Shown here: piece after piece, positions 34,840-46,833 of the stretch | Numbering within the stretch: position 1 is the stretch's first letter | Layout: every line of letters starts with the position of its first letter | The notes under the pieces: model-generated | The model's database searches: none | What the model was told of the DNA's origin: nothing | What the model saw: only the letters and a program-made list of their open reading frames with translations | Source: Setomelanomma holmii | Lineage: Eukaryota; Ascomycota; Dothideomycetes; Pleosporales; Phaeosphaeriaceae | NCBI GenBank assembly: GCA_010015745.1 | Contig: ML978192.1 | Coordinates: forward strand, 62,001 to 126,000 | Length of the DNA: 64,000 bases | Reading direction: 5' to 3' | Translations under genes and position numbers: made by a program

Positions 34840-36430
34840 CCTAGCAAGTCTTCGTTCAACTAAAGAGGAGGTGATCATTCAGTATATACTTGATCTTAAC
34901 GCGCGAGGATTTTCGCCCTGGCTTCCTGCTGTAAAGGATATAGCTAATCTACTGCGCAAGGAGCGTGGCTAACAGTCAGTAGGCGTCAACTAGGCTAGAA
35001 CCTTCGTCAAACATCGTCCTAAGCTCTAAGTGAAGTTCAATCGCAAGTACAACTACAAGAGAGCTCTCTGCGAGGATCCTGAGGCTGTACAAGGCTGGTT
35101 CCGACTTGTAGAGAGCACGAAGGCCAAGTATGGTATCATTGATAAGGATACCTACATCTTTGACAAGTCTAGCTTCATGATAGGCATGATATCGACTAGA
35201 GCAGTAGTTACAGGCTCTAAGCGTTGAGGACGGCCGAAGACGGTACAACAGGGGTAATTGAGAGTGGACTACAGTGATCTAGGGTATCAACGTGACTAGG
35301 TGGGCAATCCTACTCTTTGTCATCTTCCAGGGCAAGAACCACATCCCCGCCTGGTACTAGGAGGAGAATCTACTGGCTGATTGGGTTATTGCAGTCTCTG
35401 AGAACGGCTAGATAACAAATAAGCTTAGTCTGCAGTGGCTGAAGCACTTTGATGCTCATAAAAAAAAACGTACTGTTAGCACAGTACGTTTGCTTATTAT
35501 CAACGGCCACAAGGGCCACAACTCGCTCGCTTTCTAGCAGTACTGCAAGGAGAATAAGATGATCACTCTCTACATGCCTTCTCACTCGTCGCACCTCCTG
35601 CAGCCTCTTGACGTAGGTTCTTTCTTGCCATTGAAGAAGGCGTATAGCTGCCAAGCCGAGAACCTGATGTGCAGCAAGATTAACCACATCACCAAACTTG
35701 AGTTCTTACTATGCTTTATTGCTGCTTTTAAGGACTTAATCACTAAAAGCAATATCTAGGGAGACTTTTAGGGTGCTAGCTTAATTCCACTCAACCTAGA
35801 GAAAGTGATATCAAAGCCTGACGTCCGCTTTCGTACACCTACACCATCTACTGTTGACAACGCTCCTTGGGTATCCAAAACCCTAAGCAATACCCTAGAA
35901 TTTGGGTCGCAATCAAAGCTGATTTGAGAGAGGATTCAGAGACATGCAGATAGCTCGCCTACTTTAATTGTTGACTTGCTTGATCAGCTTACTAAAGGCG
36001 CTGAGATAATGGCGCATTCCTTGGTGTTGATGCGCGACCAAGTTAAGCAGCTTCAAGCAGCCAACAAGGCCGCCTCACGCCGTAGATCACGCAAGAGAAA
36101 GCGTATATAGGCAGAGGGGACCCTTACAGCTGAAGAGGGTATGTGCTTAGCTACCTTAAAGGAGTTTGCAGCGCGTATTGATAGAAAGAAGCTAAAGAAG
36201 AGTGTGCGCGCTGAGGGCAGTGAGCCCACTCAACGGCGCTGTAGACGCTGCAGGGAGGCTAGGCACAACTCGCGCACATGTAAACAAGAAGCAGAAATAG
36301 TCTTTGATTAATATAGAGTTCTGTGCAGCACTGTACAGGACTGTCTTCTACTGTACAGAACCGTTTTCAACCGTAGGTAACAACAGATTTTGGTGGGGTC
36401 TTGGCAAGGTGGGCGACTCGCCCGTGCAGT

Positions 36431-36568
36431 TGTCACGGCACCAACCCTGCCTACACTAGCGTCCCTTGGCACTCTGCCGCCCTGTATATAACCTGCCCCT
36501 CCCCCCTCTATAGCTAGGTACACTACAACATCGTTTGGTACTTACCTCTTTGGTTTGGTCCCGTGATA
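36431..36568. mobile_element. Very short LTR-like element 5, 138 bp, target duplication GCAGT
   Basis: It begins TGTCACGGCA and ends CCCGTGATA, the last bases probably from CCCGTGACA by a CA-to-TA change. GCAGT stands at 36426-36430 and 36569-36573. Removing it completes the right terminal repeat of element F. A TATATAA-like stretch with a C-rich tract lies inside, as in an LTR promoter. Confidence 0.75.
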
Positions 36569-36579
36569 GCAGTACGTTA

Positions 36580-39416
36580 TAGGTAAGTTGGGGTATATAA
36601 GTAAGTTAGTTACTCTACTAGACCTCTACTGTTCTCTACTATTCTACATAGTAGAGACGTAATAACTCTACAACACAATAAGCTACTAGCTTCAAAGAAG
36701 ACTTAGTTATAGCTTGCGCTTCTAGCTATTAAATAAGATACGAATCTCTTCTAACAATGCGTAGCTAAGATCTACAACGTTTCTTAATAGACGCTAAGTA
36801 ACTAATATACTAGAAAGTAGTTTTAACGTAATTGTACTTAACTCAAAGAATCTCTACCTAACTAAGAAGAAGATAATTGCTTAGTATAACGTATTCTACT
36901 ATTAAGCTAGTTACCTCATCTAGCTAGTTAGTTTCTGCTAAGAGCACCTACTCCCCTATCAACATGACATAGTTTAACAACAAAACGCGACTGCAGCTAA
37001 CAAAGAAGGCAAGATTGAACTTGCTCTTCTTGCCTACTAGAATAACTAGTTTTTAAGCCTCCATCGCGCTGCTGACGCGTTTGATGTACTACGCTCTACG
37101 TTAACTAGCTGATACAACAAGAATTAGCTACAGGCCTGCTGCACGCAACGCTCGCCACAAGCTCACTGCGACTGAAGAGCAGACGATGGTCCGATCCTCG
37201 ACCTTGATTCGCGAGAGTTTGCGCTCTAGCTGTGCGAGGTAGCAGATATAGCTAACAAACTACTAGTTGTACGCAGTGGCAAGCTAGTAGGAAAGCATTA
37301 AGCTGAGCGCTTTGTAACGCGTTCTGATAAGCTCAAGATAGCCTTCAATCGAGCAAAGAATAGGCAGAGGATACTGCAGAAAGATCTAGAGGTGATTAGC
37401 GCGTAGTTTAAGCTAGTAGAGCATACTAAAGCTAAGTACAGCGTTCATAATAATAACGTGCATAACTTTAATGAGAGTAGCTTTCAGATAGGCATTATTA
37501 GCTTAATGGAGGTCGTTACAGGTGCAGAGAGACGCGCTCAGCTAGAGCTTGTTCAGCTAGGCGATCGCGAGTAGGTTACAGTTATCTAGAGCATCTGCGC
37601 TGCTAGGTATGTAACTCCGCCTTTCATTATCTACAAAGAGCGCGTTGATATCTCTGCCTAGTATGAGAAGGTAAATGTACTCTATAATCAGAAGCTCTTA
37701 GTCTCTAAGAACGGCTAGACAAACAACGCGCTTGGTCTTGAGTAGTTGAAGCACTTTAACGCGCATACAAAGGCGCACTAAGTAGAGAGGTACAGGCTGC
37801 TTATTTTAGACAGCTATAAGAGCTATCTCAACTAGGATATCAAGAACTACTGCCTAGAGAACAAGATCCTCACTCTCTATATGCTACTACACTCATCGCA
37901 TATACTCTAGCTGCTTAACGTAGTCTGCTTCTCACTGTTGAAGCGCAAGTACTCTTCGCGCATTAGAGACTTAGCACGCTAACGTGTCTTCTATATCAAC
38001 AAGAAGAGCTTTCTACTAGCCTTCTAAGACGCGTTTCTTAACGTGTTTATAGAGCAGAACTGTCGAAAGGCCTTTGAGGGGTTAGAGCTAGTCTCTATTG
38101 ATGCGCAGGTAGTGTTGGATCGCCTTGAAGTGCAGCTGCGCACCTCACTAGCATCTCTACTATAGGCGACGCTATGGCAATCAAAGACACCAAGCAATAC
38201 GCACGAGTTTGAATCTCAGTTAAAGCTAATAAGCAATTCCTTCACTCGATCGCCTGTTACAGCTCAGGCTAGCTTCTCTCAGCTCATAAAAGGTGGTGGA
38301 CTAATGCTGCACCAAAACGCGCTTCAAGCAGCCCGGATTTCTGAGCTTGAAGAGCAATTGGCAGCAATAACTAAGAGAAAATCGCGTGAACGCAAGCGGA
38401 TCTAGCAAGGTAGTACAATAGAGTAAAGTTAGGCAGCATCTTAGGTAGCTGCTGAGGCGTCTATAGCATTTCAACTAGCGAAGAAGGCTCGTAGTAGTAG
38501 TAATTAAGAAAGAGCCTAACTAGCTCTACAGCGTTGTGGGAACTGCAGAGAGACTAGGCACAACGCTCGCACGTGCAAAAAGAATACAGAGATATATTCT
38601 AAATCTAATGTGAGCAAGACGTATCTAGGCTTCTTATTTAATAGTGATGAAATTGAAGATCTGTAGCATAGATTGGTTGTGCCAAGAAAGACTAACTAGC
38701 TCGATGGTGGAATACGTTATACTTAATCTTAACGCGTGAGAATTTCTACTCTAAGTTACTACTATTAAGAATATAGCTTATCTACTGCGTAAGAAGCGTA
38801 GCTAATAGTAAGTAGACGTCTACTAGGCTAGAAACTTTGTTAAATGTTGCAATAAGCTGTAAGTTAAGTTTAATTATAAGTACAGCTACAAGAGAGCTCT
38901 CTGCGAGAATTCTAAAGCTGTGCGAGACTAGTTTAAGCTTGTAGAAAATACAAAAGCTAAGCACAGTATTCTTAATAAAGATACCTACAACTTTAATGAG
39001 ATAGGCTTTATAATAGGCTAGATATTAACTAGAGTAGTAGTTACTAGCTTTAAGCGTTAGGAATAGCTAAAGATAGTACAGTAGAGTATTTGAGAGTAGA
39101 CTACAGTAATCTAAGGCATTAACGCGACTAGGTAGGCAATTCTACTCTTTGTTATCTTCTAGAGCAAGAACTACCTCTCTACCTAGTACAAGAAGAATAA
39201 CCTACTTTCTAATTAAGTTAGTGCAGTCTCTAAGAATAGCTAGATAATAAATAAGCTTAGTCTGCAGTAGCTAAAGCACTTTAACGCTTATACAAAAAAA
39301 CGTACTGTTAGCACAGTATGCTTACTTATTATTAATAGCTACGAGAGCTACAGCTTACTTAATTTCTAGTAGTACTACAGAAAGAACAAGATTATTACTC
39401 TCTATATAACGTATCC
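36580..39416 (+). mobile_element. Fragment G of an F-type transposon, heavily RIP-mutated, split by H
   Basis: Decayed plus-strand transposase of the F/M type. The N-terminal part lies at about 36650-36886 and resumes after H at 38720-39416 (SYKRALCE, DTYNFNEIGFIIG, LLIINSYESY). Its left terminal repeat cannot be made out. The right part is lost, since element I interrupts it and no continuation follows. TpA-rich sequence and very many TAG/TAA codons mark it as one of the most mutated copies. Confidence 0.65.
36889..38717 (+). mobile_element. pogo-like DNA transposon H (B family) inserted in G
   Basis: An 1829-bp element flanked by TA (36887-36888, 38718-38719). The left end is a RIP-mutated ACGTATTCTACTATTAAGCT and the right end read inward is ACGTATTCCACCATCGAGCT. 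The plus-strand transposase remains include ISYRPAARNARHKLTATEEQ. A C-terminal coiled coil and the knuckle CGNCRETRHNARTC-like sequence lie near 38525-38580. The two ends have been mutated to clearly different degrees. Confidence 0.82.
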
Positions 39417-39418
39417 CA

Positions 39419-40889
39419 CCACCGAGCTGCCCAAAAGGTCTTGGCAGCACCAACTCATGTTTCTAATCTTCGCTTTTATCACTAACAAACAAAGAGCCTA
39501 CGTACGTCGTGCTTACATCAGATTCAGAAGAAGCCTCTGTATCTTTTTAGCACGTTCGCAGGTTATGCCTAGTCTCGCCGCAGTTCCTACAACAGCGTAA
39601 AGCTGGTTAGGCTCCTTCTTGATCACCACTACTACAAGTCTTCTTTAATCGCAGAGGCGCTACAGACGCCTTAGCAGTTCCCTGCGCTGCTGCAGTCCTA
39701 TACTCTATAGTACCACCTTGCTGAACCTGCTTCCTTTTACGCGATTTTCTTTTAGTCGTTACTGCTAATTGCTCTTCAAGCTCAGAAATCTGGGCTGCTT
39801 AAAGCGCGTTTTGGTGTAGCATTAGTTCACCACCTTTTATGAGCTGAGAGAAGCCAGCCTAAGCTGTAACAGGCGATCGAGTAAAAGAGTTGCTCACTAG
39901 CCTTGATTGAGATCCAAACTTGTGGGTATTGCTTAGAGTCTTTAACGGCCATGGCGTCTCCTGTGGTGGAGGTGCTGGTAGGGTACGCAGCCGTACTTCA
40001 AGACGATCTAACACCACATGCGCATTGACAGAGACTAGCCCTGCTGCCTTAAAGGCCTTTTGACAGTTCTCTTCTGTGAACACGTTAAAAAACGCGTCTT
40101 TAAAAGCTGGAAGGAAGCCTTCTTTGTTAATATAGAAGACACATCAGCGTGCTAAGTCTCTAATGCGCTAAGAGTACTTGCGCTTTAATAGCGAAAAGCA
40201 GACTACGTTAAGCGGCTGGAGGATGTACGACAAGTAAGGTGGCATGCAGAGGGTGAGGATCTTGTGTTCAAAGCAGTAGTCCTTGAAATCCTGGTTGAGA
40301 TAGCTCTTATAGCCATCCAAAGTAAGCAACCTATTACCCTCTACATAGCGCGCCTTTGTATGCGCATTAAAGTGCTTCAACCACTTAAGACTAAGCGCGT
40401 TGTTTGTCTAGCTGTTCTTAGAGACTGAGACTTTCTAATTATGCAGTATATCTGTCTTCTTATACCACGCAGAGATATGGACGCGTCCTTTGTAGATAAA
40501 AAAGGGCAGGGTCATATACCTAGCAGCGCAGATGCTCTAAATGACTGTAACCTACTCGCGATTGCCTGGCTAGACAAGCTTAGGTTGAGCATGTCTCTCT
40601 GCACCTGTGACAACCTTTATTAAGCCAATAACGCCTATCTAGAAGCCAGTCTCGTCAAAGTTGTAGATGTTGTTGTCATGCACGCTGTACTTAGCTTTGG
40701 TGTCCTCCACCAGCTTGAACCACGCACCAATCACCTCAGGATCTTCCTGCAGTATCCTCTGCCTATCCTTTGCTTAATTAAACGCTATTTTGAGCTCAGT
40801 TAAGCGCGTTACAAAGCGCTCAGCCTAGTGCTTGCCTACAGGCTCTCCTCTACGCACACCTAGCAGTTTATCAGCTATATCTGCTACCT
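39419..40889 (-). mobile_element. Truncated pogo-like transposon I (B family)
   Basis: Left end ACGTATCCCACCACCGAGCT with TA in front (39417-39418), inserted in G. The minus-strand transposase reads up to LLGVRRGEPVG near 40850 and then stops abruptly at about 40889. So the N-terminal third and the right terminal repeat are missing. Open stretches remain at 39859-40083 and 40168-40380 (LTLDGYKSYLNQDFKDYCFE, with YLSYILQPLNVVCF). Confidence 0.75.
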
Positions 40890-41062
40890 CTCTGTCTAAT
40901 AAGTTGGAGGTAGAGATAACGTGTTTTCTATATAAGCGCTCTACCTAAGTGAGTACTCTACGAATTGCTAGCTATAAGCCTGCGCAGTAACTTTGCGTAA
41001 CACTACAATAGTATTTTGTACTGTGCGCTATAGTAGATTATACTTCAGAATCTTTACTATTA
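40890..41062. mobile_element. Terminal fragment J of a C/L-type transposon
   Basis: It contains ACGTGTTTTCTATATAAGCG near 40919, like the C-type end. A stretch at about 40985-41055 matches, on the opposite strand, the 3' region of element L (about 46680-46740). No coding sequence remains. It looks like deletion debris between I and K. Confidence 0.5.
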
Positions 41063-43026
41063 CCGTACTCCACAGGCGAGTTCCCCACACAGGCGAGTTG
41101 CCCACCTTGCCAAGCCCCCACCAAAATCTACCGTCTCACACAATAGAAACGCGATATCTCTACCACCTGACCAGCTACCAGCTTCAAAAGAAGCTCGATT
41201 ACAGCTTGCGCTTCACGCTATCAATCAGGACGTGCATCTCTCTAAATGACGCGCTGCTAAGATCTTCAACGTTAACTGAAGAACGCTCGCCAACAGACGC
41301 GCTAGGAAGCAGTTTCATTGCAATTGCGCGCCTAACTCATCAAATCTTTGTCTAACAGAGGTGGCGGTAATTGTTTAGGAAATACATTACCTTAACGCGT
41401 GATGATTTTCGCCCCAGCTTTCTGCTGTGAGAGATATAGCCAATATACTGCGCAAGGAGCGTAGCTAACGGGTTGTAGGCGTTAAATAGGCTGGAACCTT
41501 CGTTAAACGTTGCTCTGAGCTTAAAGTTAAGCCTAATCGCAAGTACGACTATAAGAGAGCTCTCTGCGAGGATCTTGAGGCTGTATGAGCCTAGTTTAAG
41601 CTTGTAGAAAACACAAAGGCTAAGCACAGCATTCTTAACGAAGACACCTACAACTCTAACGAGTCTAGCTTCATGATAGGCATGATTAACTGCAGCAGTA
41701 GTTACAGGCTCTGAGCGTTGAGGACGGCCGAAGACAGTACAGCAGAGTAATTGAGAGTAGACTACAGTGATCCAAGGTATCAACGCAACTAGGTGGGCAA
41801 TCTCACCCTTTGTCATCTTCCAGGGCAAGAACCACCTCTCTGCCTGGTACAAGGAGGATAACCTACCTTACAATTAGGTTATTAGAGTCTCTGAGAACGG
41901 CTAGGCGACAAATTAGCTTGGTCTGCAGTGGCTGAAGCACTTTGATACTTATACAAAAAAAATGTACTGTTAGCACAGTACGTTTGCTTATTATCGACAG
42001 CCACGAGAGCTACAATTCACTTGATATCTAGCAGTACTGCAAGAATAACAAGATTATCACTCTCTGCATGCCTTCTTACTTGTCGCGCCTTCTGCAGCCT
42101 CTTGATGTAGGCTTTTTCTCGCTATTAAAGAAGGCGTATAGGCGCTAAGCTGAGAACCTGATGCGTAACTAGATTAACACTACATTACTAAACTCAAGTT
42201 CTTACTCCGCTTTATTGCTGCTTTTAAGAACTTAATTACTAAAAGCAATATCTAAGAAGGCTTTTACAGTGCTAGCTTAGCTCTACTTAACCTAGAGGCA
42301 GTGATATCAAAGCTTGACATCCGCCTTTGTACGCCTACACTACCCACTGTTAACGACACTCCTTAGGTGTCTAGAACCCTAAGCAATATCAACGCGCAGG
42401 TAGTGTTAGATCGCCTTGAAGTACGACTGTGTACCCCGCCAGAACCTCTCCCCCTAGAGACGCCGTGGCAGTCAAAGACACCAAGCAATACACATAAGTT
42501 TGGATCTCAATCTAAGCCCGTACGCAAGTTCTTCACTTAGTCACTAGTCACTGCGCAGGCTGGATTCTCTTAGCTTGTAAAAGGCGCTGAACTTATGCTG
42601 CACTAAAACGCTTTGCTTGTTGCATGCAATTACAAGCTTGAAGAGCAATTAGCAGTAATAACTAAGCGAAAATCGCGCAACAGGAAGCGGATCTAGCAAG
42701 GTGGTACTATAGAGTATGGGACTGCAGCAGCGCAGGTAGCTGCTGAGGCGTTTGCAGCACCTCAGCGATTGAAGAAGGCTCGTGGTAGTAGTAATCAAGA
42801 AACAGCCTAACCAGCTCTACAGCGCTGTTAGAACTGCGGCGCAACTAGGCACAACGCGCGAACGTGTACAAAAGGATACAGAGGTATCTTCTAAATCTGA
42901 TGCAAGCACAACGTATGTAGGCTCTTTGTTTGATAGTGATGAAATTGAAGACGCGTAACATGAGTTGGTAGTGCCAAGCTTTTCCGACCCACGCGATGGG
43001 TTGACCCACGCAATGGTAGAACACGT
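41063..43026 (+). mobile_element. Chimeric transposon K: F-type 5' part joined to a B-type 3' part
   Basis: The left end (TA then CCGTACTCCACAGGCGAG) and the transposase up to about 42391 are F/M type (SKEARLQLALHAINQD). From about 42392 onward (NAQVVLDRLEVRLCTPPEPL) the sequence is B type, through the coiled coil (KRKSRNRKRI) to a B-type right end read inward as ACGTGTTCTACCATTGCGTG. At the join the segment around TLSN is represented twice. Total length 1964 bp. The two ends are of different families. Confidence 0.7.
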
Positions 43027-44464
43027 TAACGTGTTTCCCATGCGAGTCGGCCACCCAAGCGAGTCGGCCACTGTTCCCCACCAACACGCCTGCGCAGCGA
43101 CAACACGTCATGTCTCAACAACGCAATGCGCAAAAGTCATATGACAAAGGAGATATATACATTGCTATTGCTGATATTAAATTAAAGCAAATATAAAGCA
43201 TTAGACGCGCTGCAGATATCTACAACGTCCTCTGAACAACGATCTAAGACCGACGCGCTAGAAAACGCCTGCGAAGCAATTACAAACTGAACTTAAAGCG
43301 CCTTACAAAGCTAGAAGAGGAGGTAATTCTACAGCGTGTACTTGATGCAAGTCTACATAGCGTACTGCTAACAAAGCCTCTTGTACAAGATATGGCTGAT
43401 AAACTGCTGCAAGAGTAGGATGGGAAGCCTGTTAGCAAGCACTAGGTTGACAACTTTGTTAAGCGTAAACCTGAGCTCAGGAAGCGCTAGAGCCGTCTGT
43501 ACGATCGCCAGCGAGCTGCCTGCGAAGACCTAGCGCTTATTCAGCCCTAGTTTAAGCTTGTTCAATCAATAAAGGCGAAGTATAGTATTGTAGATGAGGA
43601 TACCTAGAACTTTAATGAGTCAGGCTTTCTAATAGGCAAGATCACGTCTCAGCTTGTAGTAACAGGCTTAGAGAAACCTAGGAAAGCAAAGAAACTACAG
43701 CCTGGCAATCGCAAGTAGGTTACTCTAGTACAAGGCGTTAGGGTAACAGAGAAGCGTATCCTACCCTTTATCATCTTGTAGGCAAAGTTCTTATCTCTAC
43801 CTGGTTTGAGCTGGGTATACCACGCAACTGGGTTATCCAAGTTAGCCCAAATGGCTAGACAAGCAATAATCTAGCGCTTGCCTGGCTTAAACACTTCAAT
43901 ACGCATGCGAAGCCTGTGGGAGCGTATAGATTGTTTATTACTGACAGCCACGAGAGCTATTGCTTGCTCAATTTCAAGGAGTACTGCAAGGAGAGCAAGA
44001 TTATCACTCTCTGTATGCTGCCTCACTCATCGCACTTACTACAACCTCTTAACGTTGCTTGCTTTTTGCTGTTGAAGCGCAGTTATAGCAACGGCATATC
44101 AGCCTTGGCGCGCAACCACATCTACCATATCAGCAAAGAAACCTTTCTACTAGCCTTCAAAGCTGCCTACGAGCTGACGTTTACTGAGGAGAACGCTTGC
44201 GCAGGATTTAGAGGCGCTGGACTAGTCCTATTTAAACTAGAAGCAGTGCTATCCAAGCTTGATGTGAGGTTACGCACGCTAACACTACTATAACAGGACA
44301 ACGTTGCTTAGGAGGCGAAAATACTACGCAACGCCCGCAAAGTAGAGGCGCAATTAACACTTATTTAACAGAGAATGCAAAGGCGCTTAGGTTCCTCTGC
44401 AAGTTCTTTAGATGAACAAGTTAGGCAGCTGAGCAAAGGCGCTCAGCAAATAGCACATAATATA

Positions 44465-46405
44465 ACGTACTCCACAGGCGAGTCGCCCACCTTGCCAAGA
44501 CCCCACCAAAATCTGCTGTTACCTATGGTTGAAAACGGTTCTGTACAGTAGAAGACAGTCCTGTACAGTGCTGCACAGTACTCTATATTAATCAGAGACT
44601 ATTTCTGCTTCTTGTTTACATGTGCGCAAGTTGTGCCCAGCCTTGCTGCAGCGTCTACAGCGCCTTTAAGTTAGCTTACTGCCCTTTGCGCGCGCGCTCT
44701 TCTTTGCCCTCTTCCTATCACTATGTGCTGCAAACTCCTTTAAGGTAGTTAAACGCACGCCCTCTTTAGCTGTAAGAACTCCTTCTGCCTATATACGCTT
44801 TCTCTTGTGTAATTTACAGCGTGAGGCAGCCTTATTAGCTGCTTAAAGCTCTGCGTTGCGCTCAGTCATTAACACTAAATAATACGCTATTATTGCAGCG
44901 CCTTTTAAGAACTTTTCAAGAACCTCAACTATTAATGAAGGCGAACTATCTACATGCCTCTGCATCCTCTCTTAAATTAGCTTCGTTTGCGACCTAAATT
45001 CTAGGATATTACTTAGGGTTCTAGACACCTAAGGAGCGTCGTTGACAGTAGGTGGTGTAGGCGTATAAAGGCGGATATCCATATTTAATATTACTGCCTC
45101 TAGGTTAAGTAGAACTAAGCTAGCGCCTTAAAATATTGCTTTTAGTACAGGACTTCTTAAAAGTAGCAATAAAGTAGGGCAGGAACTTAAGTTTAGTAAT
45201 GTAAGTGATCCTGTTGCTCATTAGGTTCTTAGCTTAGCATCTGTACAACTTCTTTATTAGCAAGAAGCAACCTATATTAAGAGACTGTAGAAGGTGTAAC
45301 AAGTGAGGAATTATGTAGAGAGTAATAATATTGTTCTTCTTGCAGGACTGCTAGAATTTAAGCGAGTTGTAGCTCTTGTGGCTGTCAATAATAAGCAAAT
45401 GTACTATGCTAACAGTACGTTTTTTTGTATAAGCGTCAAAGTGCTTCAACCACTCTAGGCCAAGCGCAATTGTCGTCTAGCTGTTCTTAGAGACTGTAAT
45501 AACCCAATCGCTAGGTAGATCAGGCTCCTGGTACTAGGCGGAGAGGTGGTTCTTGCCCTAGAAGATGAAGGGTGGGATCGCTCACCTGGTTGCATTGATG
45601 CCTTAGATTACAGTAGTCCACTCTCAATCACCCTGCTGTTGTCACGATCAAGCCCTACGCCACTTGACCAAGAGCTACCAAAAAGTTACAGTGTGCCGAA
45701 TAGGCATACTGGGCGTAGGATAGCATATATACTCGTCACAGCTGTACTGTCTTCAGCCGTCCTCAACGCTTAGAGTCTGTGACTACTGCTCTAGTCATAT
45801 CATGCCTATTATGAATCCAGACTTGTTAAAGTTATAGGTATCTTCATTAAGAATGCTGTGCTTTACCTTTGTGTTCTCTACAAGTCAGAACTAGTCTTAT
45901 ACCTTCTTAGGATCTTTGCAGAGAGCTCTCTTGTACTCGTACTTGCGATTGAAACTAACTTTGAGCTTAGGGCGGCCTTTAACAAAGATCCTAGCCTAGT
46001 TAACGCTAACCAGCCGTTAGCCACGCTCCTTGCGCAGTAGATCAGCTATATCCTTGACAGCAGCAAGCTAGAGAGGAAATCCTTGCGCGTCAAGGTCAAG
46101 TATATACTAAACAATCACCTCTGCCTCTGTTAGACAAAGGTTTGCTAAGTTAGGGGCGCAATCGCGTTAATACTGCTTTCTAGCACGTTAGTTAGCAAGC
46201 ATCTTTTAAGGAACTTCGTAGATAGTAGCAGCGCGTTGTTCTGAGAGTTTTGCGTCTTATTTGATAGCCTCTAGCGCAAGCCGCAATTAAGCCTCTTTTG
46301 AAACTGGTAGCTTGTTATGTTGTAGAGTCATAGCGTTTCTACTGTAGGTGACGGTAGATTTTGGTGGGGTCTTGGCAAGGTGGGCGACTTGCCCGTGGAG
46401 TACGT
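44465..46405 (-). mobile_element. pogo-like DNA transposon M inserted in L
   Basis: A 1941-bp element flanked by TA (44463-44464, 46406-46407). The left end is ACGTACTCCACAGGCGAGTC. The right end read inward is ACGTACTCCACGGGCAAGTC. Without LTR-like element 6 it is 1835 bp. The minus-strand transposase starts near 46330 (LQHNKLPVSKEA) and includes RDCAPNLANLCLTEAEVIV, DTYNFNKSGFIIGMI, and a tail near the left end with the residues of a decayed knuckle. Same family as F and the front of K. Confidence 0.82.
45640..45740. mobile_element. Very short LTR-like element 6, 101 bp, target duplication GCTGT
   Basis: It begins TGTCACGATC and ends ACTCGTCACA. GCTGT stands at 45635-45639 and 45741-45745. 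In related copies (around 32750 and 41735 on the same transposase region) the flanking sequences are directly joined, which confirms an insertion. It contains no coding sequence. Confidence 0.75.
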
Positions 46406-46833
46406 TAGTGTTGCTACAGGAGGGACAGGCGCGCATGCAAAGTGCTATTAAAGAGCTTACAAAGCGCAAAGGCCGTAAGCGGCGCTACGTACAGGTAGAG
46501 GAGACTCTAACAGTTGGTGAGGTATCTGACTTAATTGCTGCAAAGGCGGGTGGTAGTTGTGAGGAGGGCAAGACACCTGCAAAGAGGGTGCGCACTGAGA
46601 GGCGCTGTGGCCGTTGCGGTGAGACTAGGCACAACTCCCGCACCTGTACAGTAGAAATAGAGAATGCAGATTATAGCGAAGATTCTGAAGTATAATCTAC
46701 TGTAGCGTACAGTACAAAATACTGTTGTGGTTTTGCGCAGCATCGCCGCGCAGGCGTGTTGGTTAGGAACAGTGGCCGACTCGCTTGGATGGCCGACTCG
46801 CTTGGATGACCGACTCGCATGGGAAACACGTTA

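Larger units (their letters stand above)
34155..36577 (+). mobile_element. pogo-like DNA transposon F, interrupted by solo LTRs 4 and 5
   Basis: It is flanked by TA (34153-34154 and 36578-36579). Without the two LTRs and one copy of each duplication it is 1859 bp. The right end read inward begins ACGTACTGCACGGGCGAGTC once LTR 5 is removed. The left end is a mutated form (ACATACCTCACGGGCGAGTG). The plus-strand transposase starts near 34225. It continues after LTR 4 with ILDLNARGFSPWLPAVKDIA, TYIFDKSSFMIGMI, and YMPSHSSHLLQPLDVGSFLP (35576-35636, open frame). It ends with the knuckle CRRCREARHNSRTC near 36240-36285. Confidence 0.83.
43029..46831 (+). mobile_element. pogo-like DNA transposon L (C type), split by M
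   Basis: The left end is ACGTGTTTCCCATGCGAGTC and the right end, read inward, is the same 20 bases. TA stands at 43027-43028 (shared with K) and 46832-46833. Without M the element is 1860 bp. The motif AAGCGAGTCGGCCA is repeated in both ends. The plus-strand transposase starts at 43111 (MSQQRNAQKSYDKGDIYIAI). NFNESGFLIGKI, ITDSHESYCLLNF and LPHSSHLLQPLNVACFLLLK (44010-44085, in a 125-codon open frame) follow. After M it resumes at about 46408 with LLQEGQARMQSAIKELTKRK and the knuckle CGRCGETRHNSRTC. Internal stops are present. Confidence 0.84.
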
